Program-made: the position numbers and the translations under genes
Notes under the pieces: generated by a model
Database searches by the model: none
The model's input: the letters and a program-made list of their open reading frames with translations, nothing else
Told to the model about the DNA's origin: nothing
Assembly: GCF_017565405.1 (NCBI RefSeq)
Contig: NZ_JAGEKR010000009.1
Span: 1-64,000 of the forward strand
DNA from: Allobranchiibius sp. CTAmp26
GTDB lineage: Bacteria; Actinomycetota; Actinomycetes; Actinomycetales; Dermatophilaceae
Direction of reading: 5' to 3'
DNA length: 64,000 nucleotides
Shown here: positions 26,396 through 35,555 of the stretch, piece by piece
How positions within the stretch are numbered: position 1 is the first letter of the stretch
Layout: each line of letters opens with the position of its first letter

Positions 26396-27436
26396 ATGAG
26401 CGAGGAACGGCGCCAGCACGTGCTGCGCGCGATCGTCCAGGATTACGTCGCGACGTCCGAACCCGTCGGTTCCAAGGCGTTGCTCGACCGTCACCGCCTC
26501 GGGGTGAGTGCCGCGACGGTCCGCAACGACATGGCCGTCCTGGAGGAGGAGGGGCTCATCACGGCCCCGCACACCTCGGCGGGCCGGGTGCCGACGGACG
26601 CCGGATACCGCGCGTTCGTCGATCGCCTCAACGAGATCAAGCCGATGTCCCGGGCCGAGCGCGCCGCGGTGCAGACCTTCCTGGCCCAGGCCGTCGATCT
26701 CGACGACGTCGTGGACCGCACGGTGCGGCTGATGTCCTCGCTGACCAACCAGGTCGCCGTGATGCAGTACCCCTCGCTCAACCCGGCGACGATCCGGCAC
26801 ACCGAGCTCGTCTCGCTCGACGGCGACCGCCTGATGGCCGTCGTCATCCTGTCCAACGGGCGGGTCGAGCAGCGGATCGTGCAGGTGGACGTCGACCTCG
26901 TCATGGACGCCGGCCAGCAATTGCTGCGGACCCTGCGCGACCGGGTCAACGAGGCCGTGGCGGGGGCGACCTGGTCCGACGGCATCGGCCTGCTGCCGGC
27001 GGTCATCGACCGCATCGCCCCGGAGCACCAGGAGACCGCCGGTCTGGTGATCGCCGTGCTCGCTGACGCCCTGGCCCAGCAGCGCGAGGAGCGGGTGGCG
27101 CTCGCGGGCACCGCGCACCTGGCCCGATCGGTCAGCGATTTCCCCATGACGATCGGTCCGGTGCTCGAGGCGCTGGAAGAACACGTGGTGCTGCTGCGTT
27201 TACTCGGACAGATGAGCCAGACCAGCAGCGCGTCCGGCGACTCGGTGGCGGTCCGGATCGGCGCCGAGAACACCGTCGACGGACTGCGCGGCGCATCGGT
27301 GGTCAGTTCGACCTACGGACTGAACTCCACCGCCGGACTCGGCGTGCTCGGCCCGACCCGGATGGACTACCCGACCACGATGGCCGCCGTACGAGCGGTC
27401 GCGCGCTACGTGTCCGAGATTCTCGACCAACGCTGA
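26396..27436 (+). CDS. hrcA: Heat-inducible transcription repressor HrcA
   Basis: Represses class I heat-shock genes by binding CIRCE. 346 residues. The N-terminal winged helix is EERRQHVLRAIVQDYVATSE with VSAATVRNDMAVLEEEGLI and TSAGRVPTDAGYRAFVD. The effector region ends in the family-typical GPTRMDYPTTMAAVRAVARY. GGGAGGTGAC precedes ATG 26396; the long open frame upstream antisense to DUF3097 is not coding. It leads the hrcA-dnaJ-rsmE-phoH-ybeY-CBS-era run and carries its own operator. Confidence 0.97.
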   Translation: MSEERRQHVLRAIVQDYVATSEPVGSKALLDRHRLGVSAATVRNDMAVLEEEGLITAPHTSAGRVPTDAGYRAFVDRLNEIKPMSRAERAAVQTFLAQAVDLDDVVDRTVRLMSSLTNQVAVMQYPSLNPATIRHTELVSLDGDRLMAVVILSNGRVEQRIVQVDVDLVMDAGQQLLRTLRDRVNEAVAGATWSDGIGLLPAVIDRIAPEHQETAGLVIAVLADALAQQREERVALAGTAHLARSVSDFPMTIGPVLEALEEHVVLLRLLGQMSQTSSASGDSVAVRIGAENTVDGLRGASVVSSTYGLNSTAGLGVLGPTRMDYPTTMAAVRAVARYVSEILDQR

Positions 27437-27494
27437 CCGCCGGCTCGCTGCCGGCCATGTACTGCTCGAAGACGACCAGCTGACAAGGATTTTC

Positions 27495-28619
27495 GTGAAC
27501 GACTACTACGCCGTCCTCGGCGTCTCACGGGACGCGAGCCCGGAAGAGATCAAGCGTGCCTACCGCCGCCTCGCCCGCAAGCTGCACCCGGACGTCAACC
27601 CCGGCGACGAGGCGTCCGAGGAGTTCAAGGCCGTCTCCCAGGCGTACGACGTGCTGTCGGACCCGACGAAGAAGTCGTCGTACGACATGGGCCAGGACCC
27701 GTACGGCGGCCAGGGTGCTGCCGGATTCGGGCAGGGTTTCTCCTTCAGCGACATCATGGACGCCTTCTTCGGCGGTACGGCGGCCGGTGGCGGCGGCCCG
27801 CGCTCACGCGCCCAGCGCGGCCAAGACGCGCTGATCCCGGTCGACGTCGAGCTGCGGACCGCGGTGTTCGGCAGCGAGGAGGACATCACCTTCGACACGG
27901 CGGCGACGTGTCACACCTGTGAGGGCAGTGGCGCCCGCGCCGGCACCGGGAAGCGCACCTGCGACGTGTGCCACGGGGCCGGGCAGGTGCAGCAGGTCCA
28001 GCGCTCGTTCCTGGGCCAGGTCATGACGACCCGCCCGTGCGCGGCGTGCCGCGGATTCGGCGAGGTCATCACCGACCCGTGCTTCGAGTGCTCCGGCGAG
28101 GGCCGGGTGCGCGACCGCCGCACCATCACGATCAAGGTCCCGGCCGGCGTCGACACGGGCACCCGCATCCAGCTCACGGGCGAGGGCGAGGTCGGTCCCG
28201 GCGGCGGCCCCGCGGGTGACCTCTACGTCGAGATCCGCGTCGAGCGGCACCCGACGTTCCAGCGGCAGGGGGATGACCTGCACTGCTCGGTGGAGCTGCC
28301 GATGACGGCGGCCGCGCTCGGCACCGAACTGCCTCTGGAGACGTTCGACGGGGTCCGCGAGGTGGGTATCCGCGTGGGCACCCAGCCGGGCGACGTCATC
28401 ACGCTGAAGGGCCTCGGGGTCACCCGGTTGCGGTCCGGCGTCCGCGGCGATCTGCTCGTGCACGCCAACGTCCGCACGCCGACCCGGCTGGACACCCAGC
28501 AGGAGGAGTTGCTGCGGCTGCTGGCCAAGGAGCGCGGCGAGGAGTCGCCTGTAGCCAACTTCCAGCCGGTCGGTCAGGGGCTGCTCGGCAAGCTGCGCGA
28601 CGCGTTCAAGCAGAAGTAG
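27495..28619 (+). CDS. dnaJ: Chaperone protein DnaJ (DnaJ2 type)
   Basis: Hsp40 co-chaperone that stimulates DnaK. 374 residues. The J domain is at residues 3-70 with the HPD triad at 31-33, followed by a Gly/Phe-rich linker (FGQGFSFSDIMDAFFGG). Four zinc-finger repeats CxxCxGxG are present (CHTCEGSG, CDVCHGAG, CAACRGFG, CFECSGEG), then the client-binding beta domains. GTG 27495 follows AAGGA. Its position after hrcA identifies it as the HrcA-linked second DnaJ of actinobacteria. Confidence 0.97.
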   Translation: MNDYYAVLGVSRDASPEEIKRAYRRLARKLHPDVNPGDEASEEFKAVSQAYDVLSDPTKKSSYDMGQDPYGGQGAAGFGQGFSFSDIMDAFFGGTAAGGGGPRSRAQRGQDALIPVDVELRTAVFGSEEDITFDTAATCHTCEGSGARAGTGKRTCDVCHGAGQVQQVQRSFLGQVMTTRPCAACRGFGEVITDPCFECSGEGRVRDRRTITIKVPAGVDTGTRIQLTGEGEVGPGGGPAGDLYVEIRVERHPTFQRQGDDLHCSVELPMTAAALGTELPLETFDGVREVGIRVGTQPGDVITLKGLGVTRLRSGVRGDLLVHANVRTPTRLDTQQEELLRLLAKERGEESPVANFQPVGQGLLGKLRDAFKQK

Positions 28620-28626
28620 GACGCTC

Positions 28627-29373
28627 GTGACCGCGCCGATGTTCTACGCCGAACCGGGCTCCCTGGCGCAGGTGAGCGCGGGCGCGATCATCACCCTGGC
28701 CGGGTCCGAGGGGCGCCACGCCGTGCGGGTCCGTCGGATGGCGCCGGGGGAGCCGGTGCAGCTGTCCGACGGTTCGGGCGTGATCGCCGTGGGACGGGTC
28801 GACGCGGCGGAGGACGACGTGCTGTCGGTCCTCGTCGAGACCGTGGAACGCCCGGAGTCCCGCGGTCCGCGGTTCGTGCTGGTGCAGGCACTGGCCAAGG
28901 CCGGGCGGGACGAGCAGGCCATCGAGGCGGCCACCGAGCTGGGGGTGGACGCCGTGGTGCCGTGGGCCGCCGAACGCAGCGTCGTGCAGTGGCGGGGCGA
29001 CCGCGCCGTACGCGCCCACCGCAAGTGGGAGAGCGTGGTGTCGGCCGCTGCCAAGCAGGCCCGCCGCGCGACCGTGCCGGTGGTCGAGCCCCTCGCCACC
29101 AGCGCCCAGTTGGCGGCACGCCTTTCGGGGATGCGGGTGGTGCTGTTGCACGAGGAGGCGACGACCTCGGTCGGCAAGCTGGAGCTCGGCGGGCTCGACG
29201 ACGACGCCCGGGTGGCACTGGTGGTGGGCCCCGAAGGCGGGGTGAGCGACCAGGAGCGCGCCGATCTCGTCGCTGCCGGCGCGGACGTCGTACGCCTCGG
29301 GCCGTCCGTGCTGCGCAGCTCGACGGCGGGTCCGGCCGCCCTCGCCGTGCTGTCCGCGCGGTTGCGCTGGTGA
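28627..29373 (+). CDS. rsmE: 16S rRNA (uracil-N3-)-methyltransferase
   Basis: SPOUT-class methyltransferase acting on U1498 of 16S rRNA. 248 residues from GTG 28627, 7 nt after the dnaJ stop. The N-terminal PUA-like part has HAVRVRRMAPGEPV; the trefoil-knot part has KAGRDEQAIEAATELGVDAV, LVVGPEGGVSDQER and VRLGPSVLRSSTAGPAAL. Usual position in the actinobacterial hrcA cluster. Confidence 0.95.
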   Translation: MTAPMFYAEPGSLAQVSAGAIITLAGSEGRHAVRVRRMAPGEPVQLSDGSGVIAVGRVDAAEDDVLSVLVETVERPESRGPRFVLVQALAKAGRDEQAIEAATELGVDAVVPWAAERSVVQWRGDRAVRAHRKWESVVSAAAKQARRATVPVVEPLATSAQLAARLSGMRVVLLHEEATTSVGKLELGGLDDDARVALVVGPEGGVSDQERADLVAAGADVVRLGPSVLRSSTAGPAALAVLSARLRW

Positions 29374-29422
29374 CCGATTCGGGTCGATCCGGGCCGGATC
29401 ACGCCCGTAGAATGGCCATACG

Positions 29423-30454
29423 ATGACAGAACAGGACCGCCCCGCCGAAGCCGTGACAGCCGGCCACACCGTGCAGATCCCGCCCGACGTGGCCATGGTC
29501 ACCCTCCTCGGCCCGCGGGACGAGTTGCTGCGCACCATCGAGCGGTCCTTCCCGAAGCTGCTGATCCACGTGCGCGGCAACGAGTTCCACCTCGAGGGAT
29601 TGCCGGCCGACATGGCCTTGGTCGAGGAGCTGATCGACGAGCTGCTGGTCATCATCGACTCCGGGCAACCGCTCAACCGGGACTCCGTCGAGCGCTCGAT
29701 CGGCATGCTGCGCTCCAACGCGAACGAGCGGCCGGCCGATGTCCTGACGATGAACATCGTGAGCAACCGCGGCCGCACGATCCGGCCCAAGACCCTCGGG
29801 CAGAAGCAGTACGTCGACGCGATCGACACCAACACCATCGTGTTCGGGATCGGCCCGGCGGGCACCGGCAAGACCTACCTGGCGATGGCCAAGGCGGTCG
29901 CGGCACTGCAGGCCAAGGAGGTCAGCCGGATCATCCTGACCCGGCCCGCAGTGGAGGCCGGCGAGCGGCTCGGCTTCCTGCCGGGCACTCTGACGGACAA
30001 GATCGACCCCTATCTGCGCCCGCTCTACGACGCGCTGCACGACATGGTCGACCCCGACTCGATGGCTCGCTTGATGGCGTCCGGCACCATCGAGGTGGCA
30101 CCGCTGGCGTACATGCGCGGACGCACCCTCAACGACGCGTTCATCATCCTGGACGAGGCCCAGAACACCTCGGCCGAGCAGATGAAGATGTTCCTCACCC
30201 GCCTCGGCTTCGGCTCCAAGATGGTCGTCACCGGCGACGTGACCCAGGTCGACCTGCCCGGCGGCACGAACTCGGGCCTGCGGGTGGTGCAGGGCATCCT
30301 CGACGGCGTCGACGACGTGCACTTCTCCTACCTGAACGCGCACGACGTCGTCCGGCACCGACTGGTCAGCGCGATCGTGCAGGCGTACGACGAGCACGAC
30401 GCCCACCCCGGCGGCATCCGGCGATCGCCCGGCGGGTCCAAGGGTCGTCCGTGA
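29423..30454 (+). CDS. phoH: PhoH-like ATPase (YbeZ family)
   Basis: A 343-residue PhoH/YbeZ ATPase, a partner of YbeY in rRNA maturation. The Walker A is GPAGTGKTYLAMAKAVA, the Walker B FIILDEAQN, and the sensor segment is MVVTGDVTQVDLP. The N-terminal third is a KH-like domain (LLIHVRGNEFHLEG). ATG 29423 is preceded by a -10-like TAGAAT at 29408-29413, so it may have its own promoter and a very short leader. Its stop overlaps the ybeY start. Confidence 0.94.
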   Translation: MTEQDRPAEAVTAGHTVQIPPDVAMVTLLGPRDELLRTIERSFPKLLIHVRGNEFHLEGLPADMALVEELIDELLVIIDSGQPLNRDSVERSIGMLRSNANERPADVLTMNIVSNRGRTIRPKTLGQKQYVDAIDTNTIVFGIGPAGTGKTYLAMAKAVAALQAKEVSRIILTRPAVEAGERLGFLPGTLTDKIDPYLRPLYDALHDMVDPDSMARLMASGTIEVAPLAYMRGRTLNDAFIILDEAQNTSAEQMKMFLTRLGFGSKMVVTGDVTQVDLPGGTNSGLRVVQGILDGVDDVHFSYLNAHDVVRHRLVSAIVQAYDEHDAHPGGIRRSPGGSKGRP

Positions 30455-30942
30455 GCATCGACCTGCTCAACGAGACCGAGAGCAACATCGACCTCGATGA
30501 GTTGCACGCCTGCGCGACGTACGTGATGGGCGAACTGGGCGTGCACCCGCAGGCCGACCTGTGCGTGCGGGTCGTCGACGAACAGGCCATGGAAGTGCTG
30601 CACGTGCAGTGGATGGACCTGCCGGGGCCGACCGACGTGATGAGCTTCCCGATGGACGAGCTGCGGCCGAACCGCGGAGCGGACGAACCGGTGGAGGGTG
30701 TGCTCGGCGACCTGGTGCTGTGTCCCACCGTGGCGGCCAAGCAGGCGGCCGAGGCCGGTCACACCACCGAGGAGGAGCTGCTGCTCCTCACCGTGCACGG
30801 GCTGCTCCACCTGCTCGGCTACGACCACGCGGAGCCGGACGAACGCCGCGAGATGTTCGAGCTGCAGCGGGTGCTGCTGCTGACCTTCCTCGCCTCGCGG
30901 GATCGTCCCGCGGCCAGCATCTCGCCGCCCTCGGGGGAGTGA
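30451..30942 (+). CDS. ybeY: Endoribonuclease YbeY (16S rRNA maturation factor)
   Basis: Single-strand endoribonuclease for 16S rRNA 3'-end processing and ribosome quality control. 163 residues. The zinc-binding signature HGLLHLLGYDHAE (H-x3-H-x5-H) and the family segment DLPGPTDVMSFPMDE are intact. GTG 30451 overlaps the phoH stop (GTGA), which couples translation of the two partner proteins. Confidence 0.96.
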   Translation: MSIDLLNETESNIDLDELHACATYVMGELGVHPQADLCVRVVDEQAMEVLHVQWMDLPGPTDVMSFPMDELRPNRGADEPVEGVLGDLVLCPTVAAKQAAEAGHTTEEELLLLTVHGLLHLLGYDHAEPDERREMFELQRVLLLTFLASRDRPAASISPPSGE

Positions 30943-30949
30943 CCGCGCC

Positions 30950-32275
30950 GTGACGCTGCTGCTGGTCTGCGCGCTGCTCTCGGTGTCGGCGGGATTCCTG
31001 CTCGCCGCGACCGAGTCGGCCGTGAGCCGGATGGGGGTGCACCACGTCGAGGCGCTCGTCGAGGAGCGCCGCCGCGGCGCCCCCGCCCTGCTGGAGCTGG
31101 TCAAGGACAGCGGCGCCGTCGCGATGGTGCTCGCCCTGCTGCGGGTCCTCGCCGAGGCGACGGCCGCAGTGCTGGTGACGATCGCGGTGAGCGATGTCGT
31201 CAGCTCGCTGTGGGCGCGGTTGGTCGTCGCGATCGGCCTGATGGCCGTGATGTCGTTCGTGCTCGTCGGTGTGTCGCCGCGCACCCTGGGGCGTCAGCAC
31301 GGTGAGGCGATCTCGCTGCTCGTCGCACCCGTCGTGCTGTGGCTGCGCACGGTGATGGGACCGATCGCCCACCTGCTCGTGTCACTCGGCAACGCCGTGA
31401 CGCCCGGACGCGGTTTCCGCGACGGGCCGTTCGACTCCGAGGCCGAGCTGCGCGAATACGTCGATCTGGCGACGGATTCGGAGTTGATCGAAGCCGACGA
31501 ACGCAAGATGATCCACTCGGTCTTCGAGCTGGGCGACACGCTGGCGCGCGAACTCATGGTGCCGCGTACGGACATGATCACCATCGACCGGACCAAGACC
31601 ATGCGGCAGGCGATGTCCCTCTTCCAGCGGTCCGGATTCTCGCGGATCCCGGTGGTCGACGGGAGCCCCGACGAGATCGAGGGCGTCCTCTACTTCAAGG
31701 ACGTCGCGGGACGCCTGGTCGACGGACGGGTCGACGGGCAGGCGCCGTGCGAGTCGGTGATGCGTCAGGTGGCTTTCGTCCCGGACAGCAAGCCGGTCGA
31801 CGACCTGCTGCGCGAGATGCAGGTGGCCCGACGGCACTTCGCGATCGTCATCGACGAGTACGGCGGCACCGCCGGGCTGGTCACGCTCGAGGACATCGTG
31901 GAGGAGGTCGTCGGCGAGATCGACGACGAGTACGACCGCGCGACACCGGGACTGGAGACGTTGGAGGACGGTCGGGTCCGCGTGCCGGCGCGGATGTCGG
32001 TCGACGACTTCGCCGAGCACTTCGAGGTCACCATCGAGGAGGAGGACGTCGACACGGTCGGCGGTCTGCTCACCAAACTGGTCGGGCGGGTGCCGATCCC
32101 CGGTGCTACAGCCGACCTCGGCGACCTGCGGATGACCGCCGAACGGATGGCGGGTCGCCGTCATCAGTTGGCGACCCTGGTGGTGGAGCGTCTGGCCGAG
32201 TCCCGGCGTCACGATGCCGGTGCGGCACAATCGGCCGAGGGCGGGGCGCACCGAGTGGAAGAGAGAGCATCGTGA
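30950..32275 (+). CDS. Hemolysin-type CNNM/CBS/CorC membrane protein
   Basis: A 441-residue protein of the CorC/HlyC family linked to Mg2+ or Co2+ transport. An N-terminal CNNM (DUF21) domain has about three membrane helices. Then come the hinge ELGDTLARELMVPRTDMITI, two CBS repeats (about 215-330; FSRIPVVDGS, HFAIVIDEYGGTAGLVTLED) and a C-terminal CorC domain (VGGLLTKLVGRVPIPG). GTG 30950. Its stop overlaps the era start. Same position between ybeY and era as in mycobacteria. Confidence 0.92.
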   Translation: MTLLLVCALLSVSAGFLLAATESAVSRMGVHHVEALVEERRRGAPALLELVKDSGAVAMVLALLRVLAEATAAVLVTIAVSDVVSSLWARLVVAIGLMAVMSFVLVGVSPRTLGRQHGEAISLLVAPVVLWLRTVMGPIAHLLVSLGNAVTPGRGFRDGPFDSEAELREYVDLATDSELIEADERKMIHSVFELGDTLARELMVPRTDMITIDRTKTMRQAMSLFQRSGFSRIPVVDGSPDEIEGVLYFKDVAGRLVDGRVDGQAPCESVMRQVAFVPDSKPVDDLLREMQVARRHFAIVIDEYGGTAGLVTLEDIVEEVVGEIDDEYDRATPGLETLEDGRVRVPARMSVDDFAEHFEVTIEEEDVDTVGGLLTKLVGRVPIPGATADLGDLRMTAERMAGRRHQLATLVVERLAESRRHDAGAAQSAEGGAHRVEERAS

Positions 32276-33183
32276 CGGCATACCGGGCAGGATTCGCTGC
32301 CCTGGTGGGGCGGCCGAACGCGGGCAAATCCACCCTCACCAACGCACTGGTCGGCAGCAAGGTGGCGATCACCTCGAGCAAGCCGCAGACCACGCGGCAC
32401 CCGATCCGGGGGATCGCGAACACCGAGTCGGCACAGTTGATCCTGGTCGACACCCCCGGGCTGCACAAGCCGCGCACGTTGCTCGGCAAACGCCTGAACG
32501 ACGTGGTGCGCGAGACGCTGCACGACGTCGACGTGATCGGGTTCTGCCTGCCGGCGGACGAACGGATCGGCCCCGGCGACCAGTTCATCGCCCGGGAGCT
32601 GGCAGAGATCCGGCGTGGGCGCAACCGCCCGATGGTCGCCATCGCGACCAAGATCGACACCGTGGCCCGCGACAGGGTGGCGCAGCACCTGATGGAGATC
32701 GACGCTCTGGGGGAGTGGGACGACATCGTGCCCTGCTCGGCGACGAAGGGCGAACAGGTCGACGTGGTGCGCGAGGTGCTCATGAAGCACCTGCCGGAGT
32801 CCCCGCAGCTCTACCCCGACGACGTGATCACCGACGAGCCGCAACTGGTGATGGTCGCCGAGCTGGTGCGCGAAGCCGCCCTCGAGGGCGTGCGCGACGA
32901 GATGCCGCACAGCCTGGCGGTCGTGGTCGAGGAGATGGTGCCTCGCGAGGGACGCGCGCCCGGCAAGGAACTGCTGGACATCCGCGTCAACGTGTATGTC
33001 GAGCGGGACAGCCAGAAAGCCATCATCATCGGACGGGCCGGTGCCCGGTTGCGTGAGGTCGGCACGAACGCGCGCGTCGAGATCGAGCGCGTGCTCGGTC
33101 AGCGGGTCTATCTCGACCTGCACGTGAAGATCGCCAAGGACTGGCAGCGCGACCCCAACCAACTGTCGAAGCTGGGCTTCTGA
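32272..33183 (+). CDS. era: GTPase Era
   Basis: Ribosome-assembly GTPase that binds 16S rRNA. 303 residues. G1 is GRPNAGKSTLTNAL, G2 TTRHPIRG, G3 DTPGLHKP and G4 ATKIDTV. The C-terminal KH domain has IIIGRAGARLREVG and VYLDLHVKIAKDWQRD. GTG 32272 overlaps the stop of the CBS protein (GTGA). Last gene of the housekeeping run; the usual neighbours recO and uppS are displaced to 52-54 kb by an accessory stretch. Confidence 0.97.
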   Translation: MTAYRAGFAALVGRPNAGKSTLTNALVGSKVAITSSKPQTTRHPIRGIANTESAQLILVDTPGLHKPRTLLGKRLNDVVRETLHDVDVIGFCLPADERIGPGDQFIARELAEIRRGRNRPMVAIATKIDTVARDRVAQHLMEIDALGEWDDIVPCSATKGEQVDVVREVLMKHLPESPQLYPDDVITDEPQLVMVAELVREAALEGVRDEMPHSLAVVVEEMVPREGRAPGKELLDIRVNVYVERDSQKAIIIGRAGARLREVGTNARVEIERVLGQRVYLDLHVKIAKDWQRDPNQLSKLGF

Positions 33184-33187
33184 CCGG

Positions 33188-33940
33188 ATGGCCGACGACG
33201 ACAACGCTGCCTGGGCGGAGTTCGGTGACACCCTGCGACTCCCGATCGACGAGGAGGCGGACTACCTCTTCGGGATCCCATGGGAGCAGGCCGCCCTCCT
33301 CGGAGACCGCCCGCTGATCGACATCGGCTGCGGCAGCGGCCTCACCACGATCGCGTTGGCCGACCGCTTCCCGGGGGCGGAGATCCTGGCCGTCGAGCCG
33401 GACCCCCTGACCCGATCGCTGTTGATGTTGCGGGTGGCCGAGCGAGACGAGATGCGTTCGCGCACCACTGTGCTCGCCGAGTCGATCCTCGACGTCTGGC
33501 TGCCCCCGAACTGTGGCGGGGCGCTCCTCTTCAACGTCATCTACTTCCTCGGCGGACGGGCGCGCGACGCGTTCTGGACCCGGATGGCCGACGTGCTGGC
33601 ACCCGGCGCGCCGATCCTGATGAGCCGCTCCTACGGCGGGGTGCCGGACAAGCCGGTCGAGCGGCACCTGGTGAAGTCGGCCACGATGGGCCACCACGAG
33701 TACCAACGGTTCTTCGAGGCGCACCCCGTCGGCGACGGGCGGGTGGAGATCACCAACACCTACGTGGTGCTCCGGGACGGCACGGAGGTGCGGTCGGTAC
33801 GCACCAGCGTGACGGCGTTCGGGCTGGACGAGGAGCTGATCCTGTCCGAGATCCCGATCGGCAAGTTCTCGATCGAGGAGATCGACGAGAAGTACATTGC
33901 GGTCCGCCGCCAAGAGGACCTGCGCCGCATCAGGCGCTGA
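33188..33940 (+). CDS. Class I SAM-dependent methyltransferase
   Basis: A 250-residue methyltransferase starting 4 nt after era. The SAM-binding motif I is LIDIGCGSGLTTIALADRF, and the acidic end of strand 2 is LAVEPDP. The C-terminal 80 residues form a beta-rich tail (VEITNTYVVLRDG, VRSVRTSVTAFG) not found in minimal methyltransferases. The substrate is unknown. Its end overlaps the convergent SDR gene by 11 bp. Confidence 0.82.
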   Translation: MADDDNAAWAEFGDTLRLPIDEEADYLFGIPWEQAALLGDRPLIDIGCGSGLTTIALADRFPGAEILAVEPDPLTRSLLMLRVAERDEMRSRTTVLAESILDVWLPPNCGGALLFNVIYFLGGRARDAFWTRMADVLAPGAPILMSRSYGGVPDKPVERHLVKSATMGHHEYQRFFEAHPVGDGRVEITNTYVVLRDGTEVRSVRTSVTAFGLDEELILSEIPIGKFSIEEIDEKYIAVRRQEDLRRIRR

Positions 33941-34832
33941 CGTAGTAGTGCCCCTCGTCCAGGTCGGCGATCAGGCCCTGGTGGGTGGGTTCCCAGTCGA
34001 GCAGATCGCGGGTGATCCCCGACGAGGCGGGTGAATCCATCCCGAAGAGGGCACCGATCCAGCCGAAGTGCCCGGCGGCCTCCTCGGCGGAGATGGACCT
34101 GACCGGCAGGCCCAAGCCACGACCGATGGCCTCGGCGATCGCGCGGGTGGTCACGCCCTCCTCGCTCACGCCGTGCAGCGCCGAACCCGCGGGTGCGTTC
34201 TCGAGCGCGAGTCGGAAGAGCCGTGCGGCGTCGAATCGGTGAACGGCGGGCCATCGGTTGGCGCCCTCACCGGGGTAGGCGGAGAAGCCCCGGTCACGCG
34301 CGATCTGCACGAGGGTCGCTACGAATCCGTGGTCGCCGTCACCGTGCACGGTGGGCGAGAGGCGCACTGCGGAGCTGCGCACCCCCTCCGATGCAAGGCC
34401 CAGGGTCCAGCGTTCGGTGGCCAACCGCGGCGACGTGCTCTCATCCGGTGAGAAGTCCTCCGTCGCAACGGTTCCCGGCCGGAGCCCGAGTAGGCCGGAC
34501 GCAATGACAAGCGGGCGGTCCGAGCCCTTCAGCGCGTCGCCGAGTGTCTGGACGGCGCGCTGGTCGGCGTCGGCTGCGCCCTGGAAGTCGCCGGAGAAGG
34601 CGATGTCGTGCTTGAACGCGGTGTGGACGACGCCGTCGGACTCGGCGGCCGCCGCGCGCAGAACGTCCAGGTCGTCGAGGCTGCCGCGGCGTACCTGCGC
34701 GCCGGCGGCAGTGACGGCGGCAGCGGACGCCTCCGACCTGGCCAACCCGACGACGTCGTGACCCGCGTCGCGCAGGTCGGTGACGAGGGCGGAGCCGATC
34801 CATCCGGACGCACCGGTGACGAAGACGCGCAT
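33930..34832 (-). CDS. NAD-dependent epimerase/dehydratase-like SDR
   Basis: A 300-residue extended short-chain reductase. The Rossmann motif is MRVFVTGASGWIGSALV. The usual YxxxK catalytic pair is not evident in standard form, so the activity is uncertain. ATG 34832 follows AGGAGG; the longer frame is rejected. It is divergent from a TetR regulator, and two copies of a TGTCAGNNNCTGTCA operator lie between them. Such SDR-TetR pairs are common in actinobacteria; the inducer and substrate are unknown. Confidence 0.9.
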   Translation of the reverse strand: MRVFVTGASGWIGSALVTDLRDAGHDVVGLARSEASAAAVTAAGAQVRRGSLDDLDVLRAAAAESDGVVHTAFKHDIAFSGDFQGAADADQRAVQTLGDALKGSDRPLVIASGLLGLRPGTVATEDFSPDESTSPRLATERWTLGLASEGVRSSAVRLSPTVHGDGDHGFVATLVQIARDRGFSAYPGEGANRWPAVHRFDAARLFRLALENAPAGSALHGVSEEGVTTRAIAEAIGRGLGLPVRSISAEEAAGHFGWIGALFGMDSPASSGITRDLLDWEPTHQGLIADLDEGHYYVSA

Positions 34833-34878
34833 GAGAGAACCTCCTGGTCGAGCCCGTGGACGGGTGCGCCCACGATTG

Positions 34879-34895
34879 ATGTCAGTCGCTGTCAT
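34879..34895. promoter_or_regulatory. TetR operator, copy 1
   Basis: ATGTCAGTCGCTGTCAT contains two TGTCA repeats 10 bp apart, that is, one helical turn. It lies 47 nt before the SDR start, and its twin is 32 bp away. Confidence 0.65.
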
Positions 34896-34910
34896 CGAGG
34901 CTAGCAAGAG

Positions 34911-34927
34911 ATGTCAGAGACTGTCAT
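34911..34927. promoter_or_regulatory. TetR operator, copy 2
   Basis: ATGTCAGAGACTGTCAT matches copy 1 at 14 of 17 positions and covers the region just upstream of the TetR -10 box, a typical autorepression position. Confidence 0.65.
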
Positions 34928-34931
34928 CACT

Positions 34932-34937
34932 TATGAT
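34932..34937 (+). promoter_or_regulatory. -10 box of the TetR gene (leaderless)
   Basis: TATGAT lies 6 nt before the ATG at 34944, so transcription would start at or next to the start codon. No ribosome site precedes that ATG. Confidence 0.5.
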
Positions 34938-34943
34938 CTGCGG

Positions 34944-35510
34944 ATGGGCCGATGGGAGCCGGATGCACGCGGGCGGCTCGAACAGGCTGCGATGGACCTC
35001 TATCTCGAGCACGGTTTCGAGCAGACGACCGTCGCCGAGATCGCGGCGCGCGCGGGGCTGACCGAGCGCACGTTCTTCCGCCACTTCGCCGACAAGCGCG
35101 AAGTGCTCTTCGCGGGCGCGGCCGAACTCCAGCAGTTGCTGGTCAGCACGCTGTCGGCAACTGCGACGTCCGCCTCGCCACTGGACGCCGTCGCCACCGC
35201 TCTGGCCGCGGTCGCGCCGTTCTTTCAAGAGCGCAGCGATTTCGGGCGGCGGCGCCAGCGCATCATCTCCTCGACCGCGGAGTTGCGCGAGCGCGAACTG
35301 ATCAAACTCGCGTCGCTCGGGTCGGCCATGGCCGCGACCCTGCGTGAACGGGGAGTCGCCGATCCTGCCGCGAGTCTCGCGGCCGAGGCCGGGGTCGCGG
35401 TCTTCAAGATCGCGTTCGAGCGCTGGCAGGATGCCCCCGTCGGCACCGACTTCGCTCAGGTGATCCAACACTGTCTGAGCGAATTGAAGGTCGTGGCCGC
35501 CGGCGCCTGA
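34944..35510 (+). CDS. TetR-family transcriptional regulator
   Basis: A 188-residue TetR regulator. The N-terminal helix-turn-helix is MGRWEPDARGRLEQAAMDLY with TTVAEIAARAGLTERTFFRHFADKREVL (about residues 10-55). The ligand-binding helical domain follows. ATG 34944 is chosen over the in-frame ATG at 34911, because MGRWEPDAR is the usual family start and 34911 lies inside an operator copy. It probably represses itself, the divergent SDR gene and, by a third operator, the hydrolase at 37108-38013. Confidence 0.93.
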   Translation: MGRWEPDARGRLEQAAMDLYLEHGFEQTTVAEIAARAGLTERTFFRHFADKREVLFAGAAELQQLLVSTLSATATSASPLDAVATALAAVAPFFQERSDFGRRRQRIISSTAELRERELIKLASLGSAMAATLRERGVADPAASLAAEAGVAVFKIAFERWQDAPVGTDFAQVIQHCLSELKVVAAGA

Positions 35511-35555
35511 TGCGAGCTAGCCGCGATTCGACCTCCGCCGTGAGTCAATAAGTGG

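Noticed and set aside
27437-27494. Possible promoter between hrcA and dnaJ
   Set aside because: The gap is short and shows no -10/-35 pair or second CIRCE; co-transcription from the hrcA promoter is simpler.
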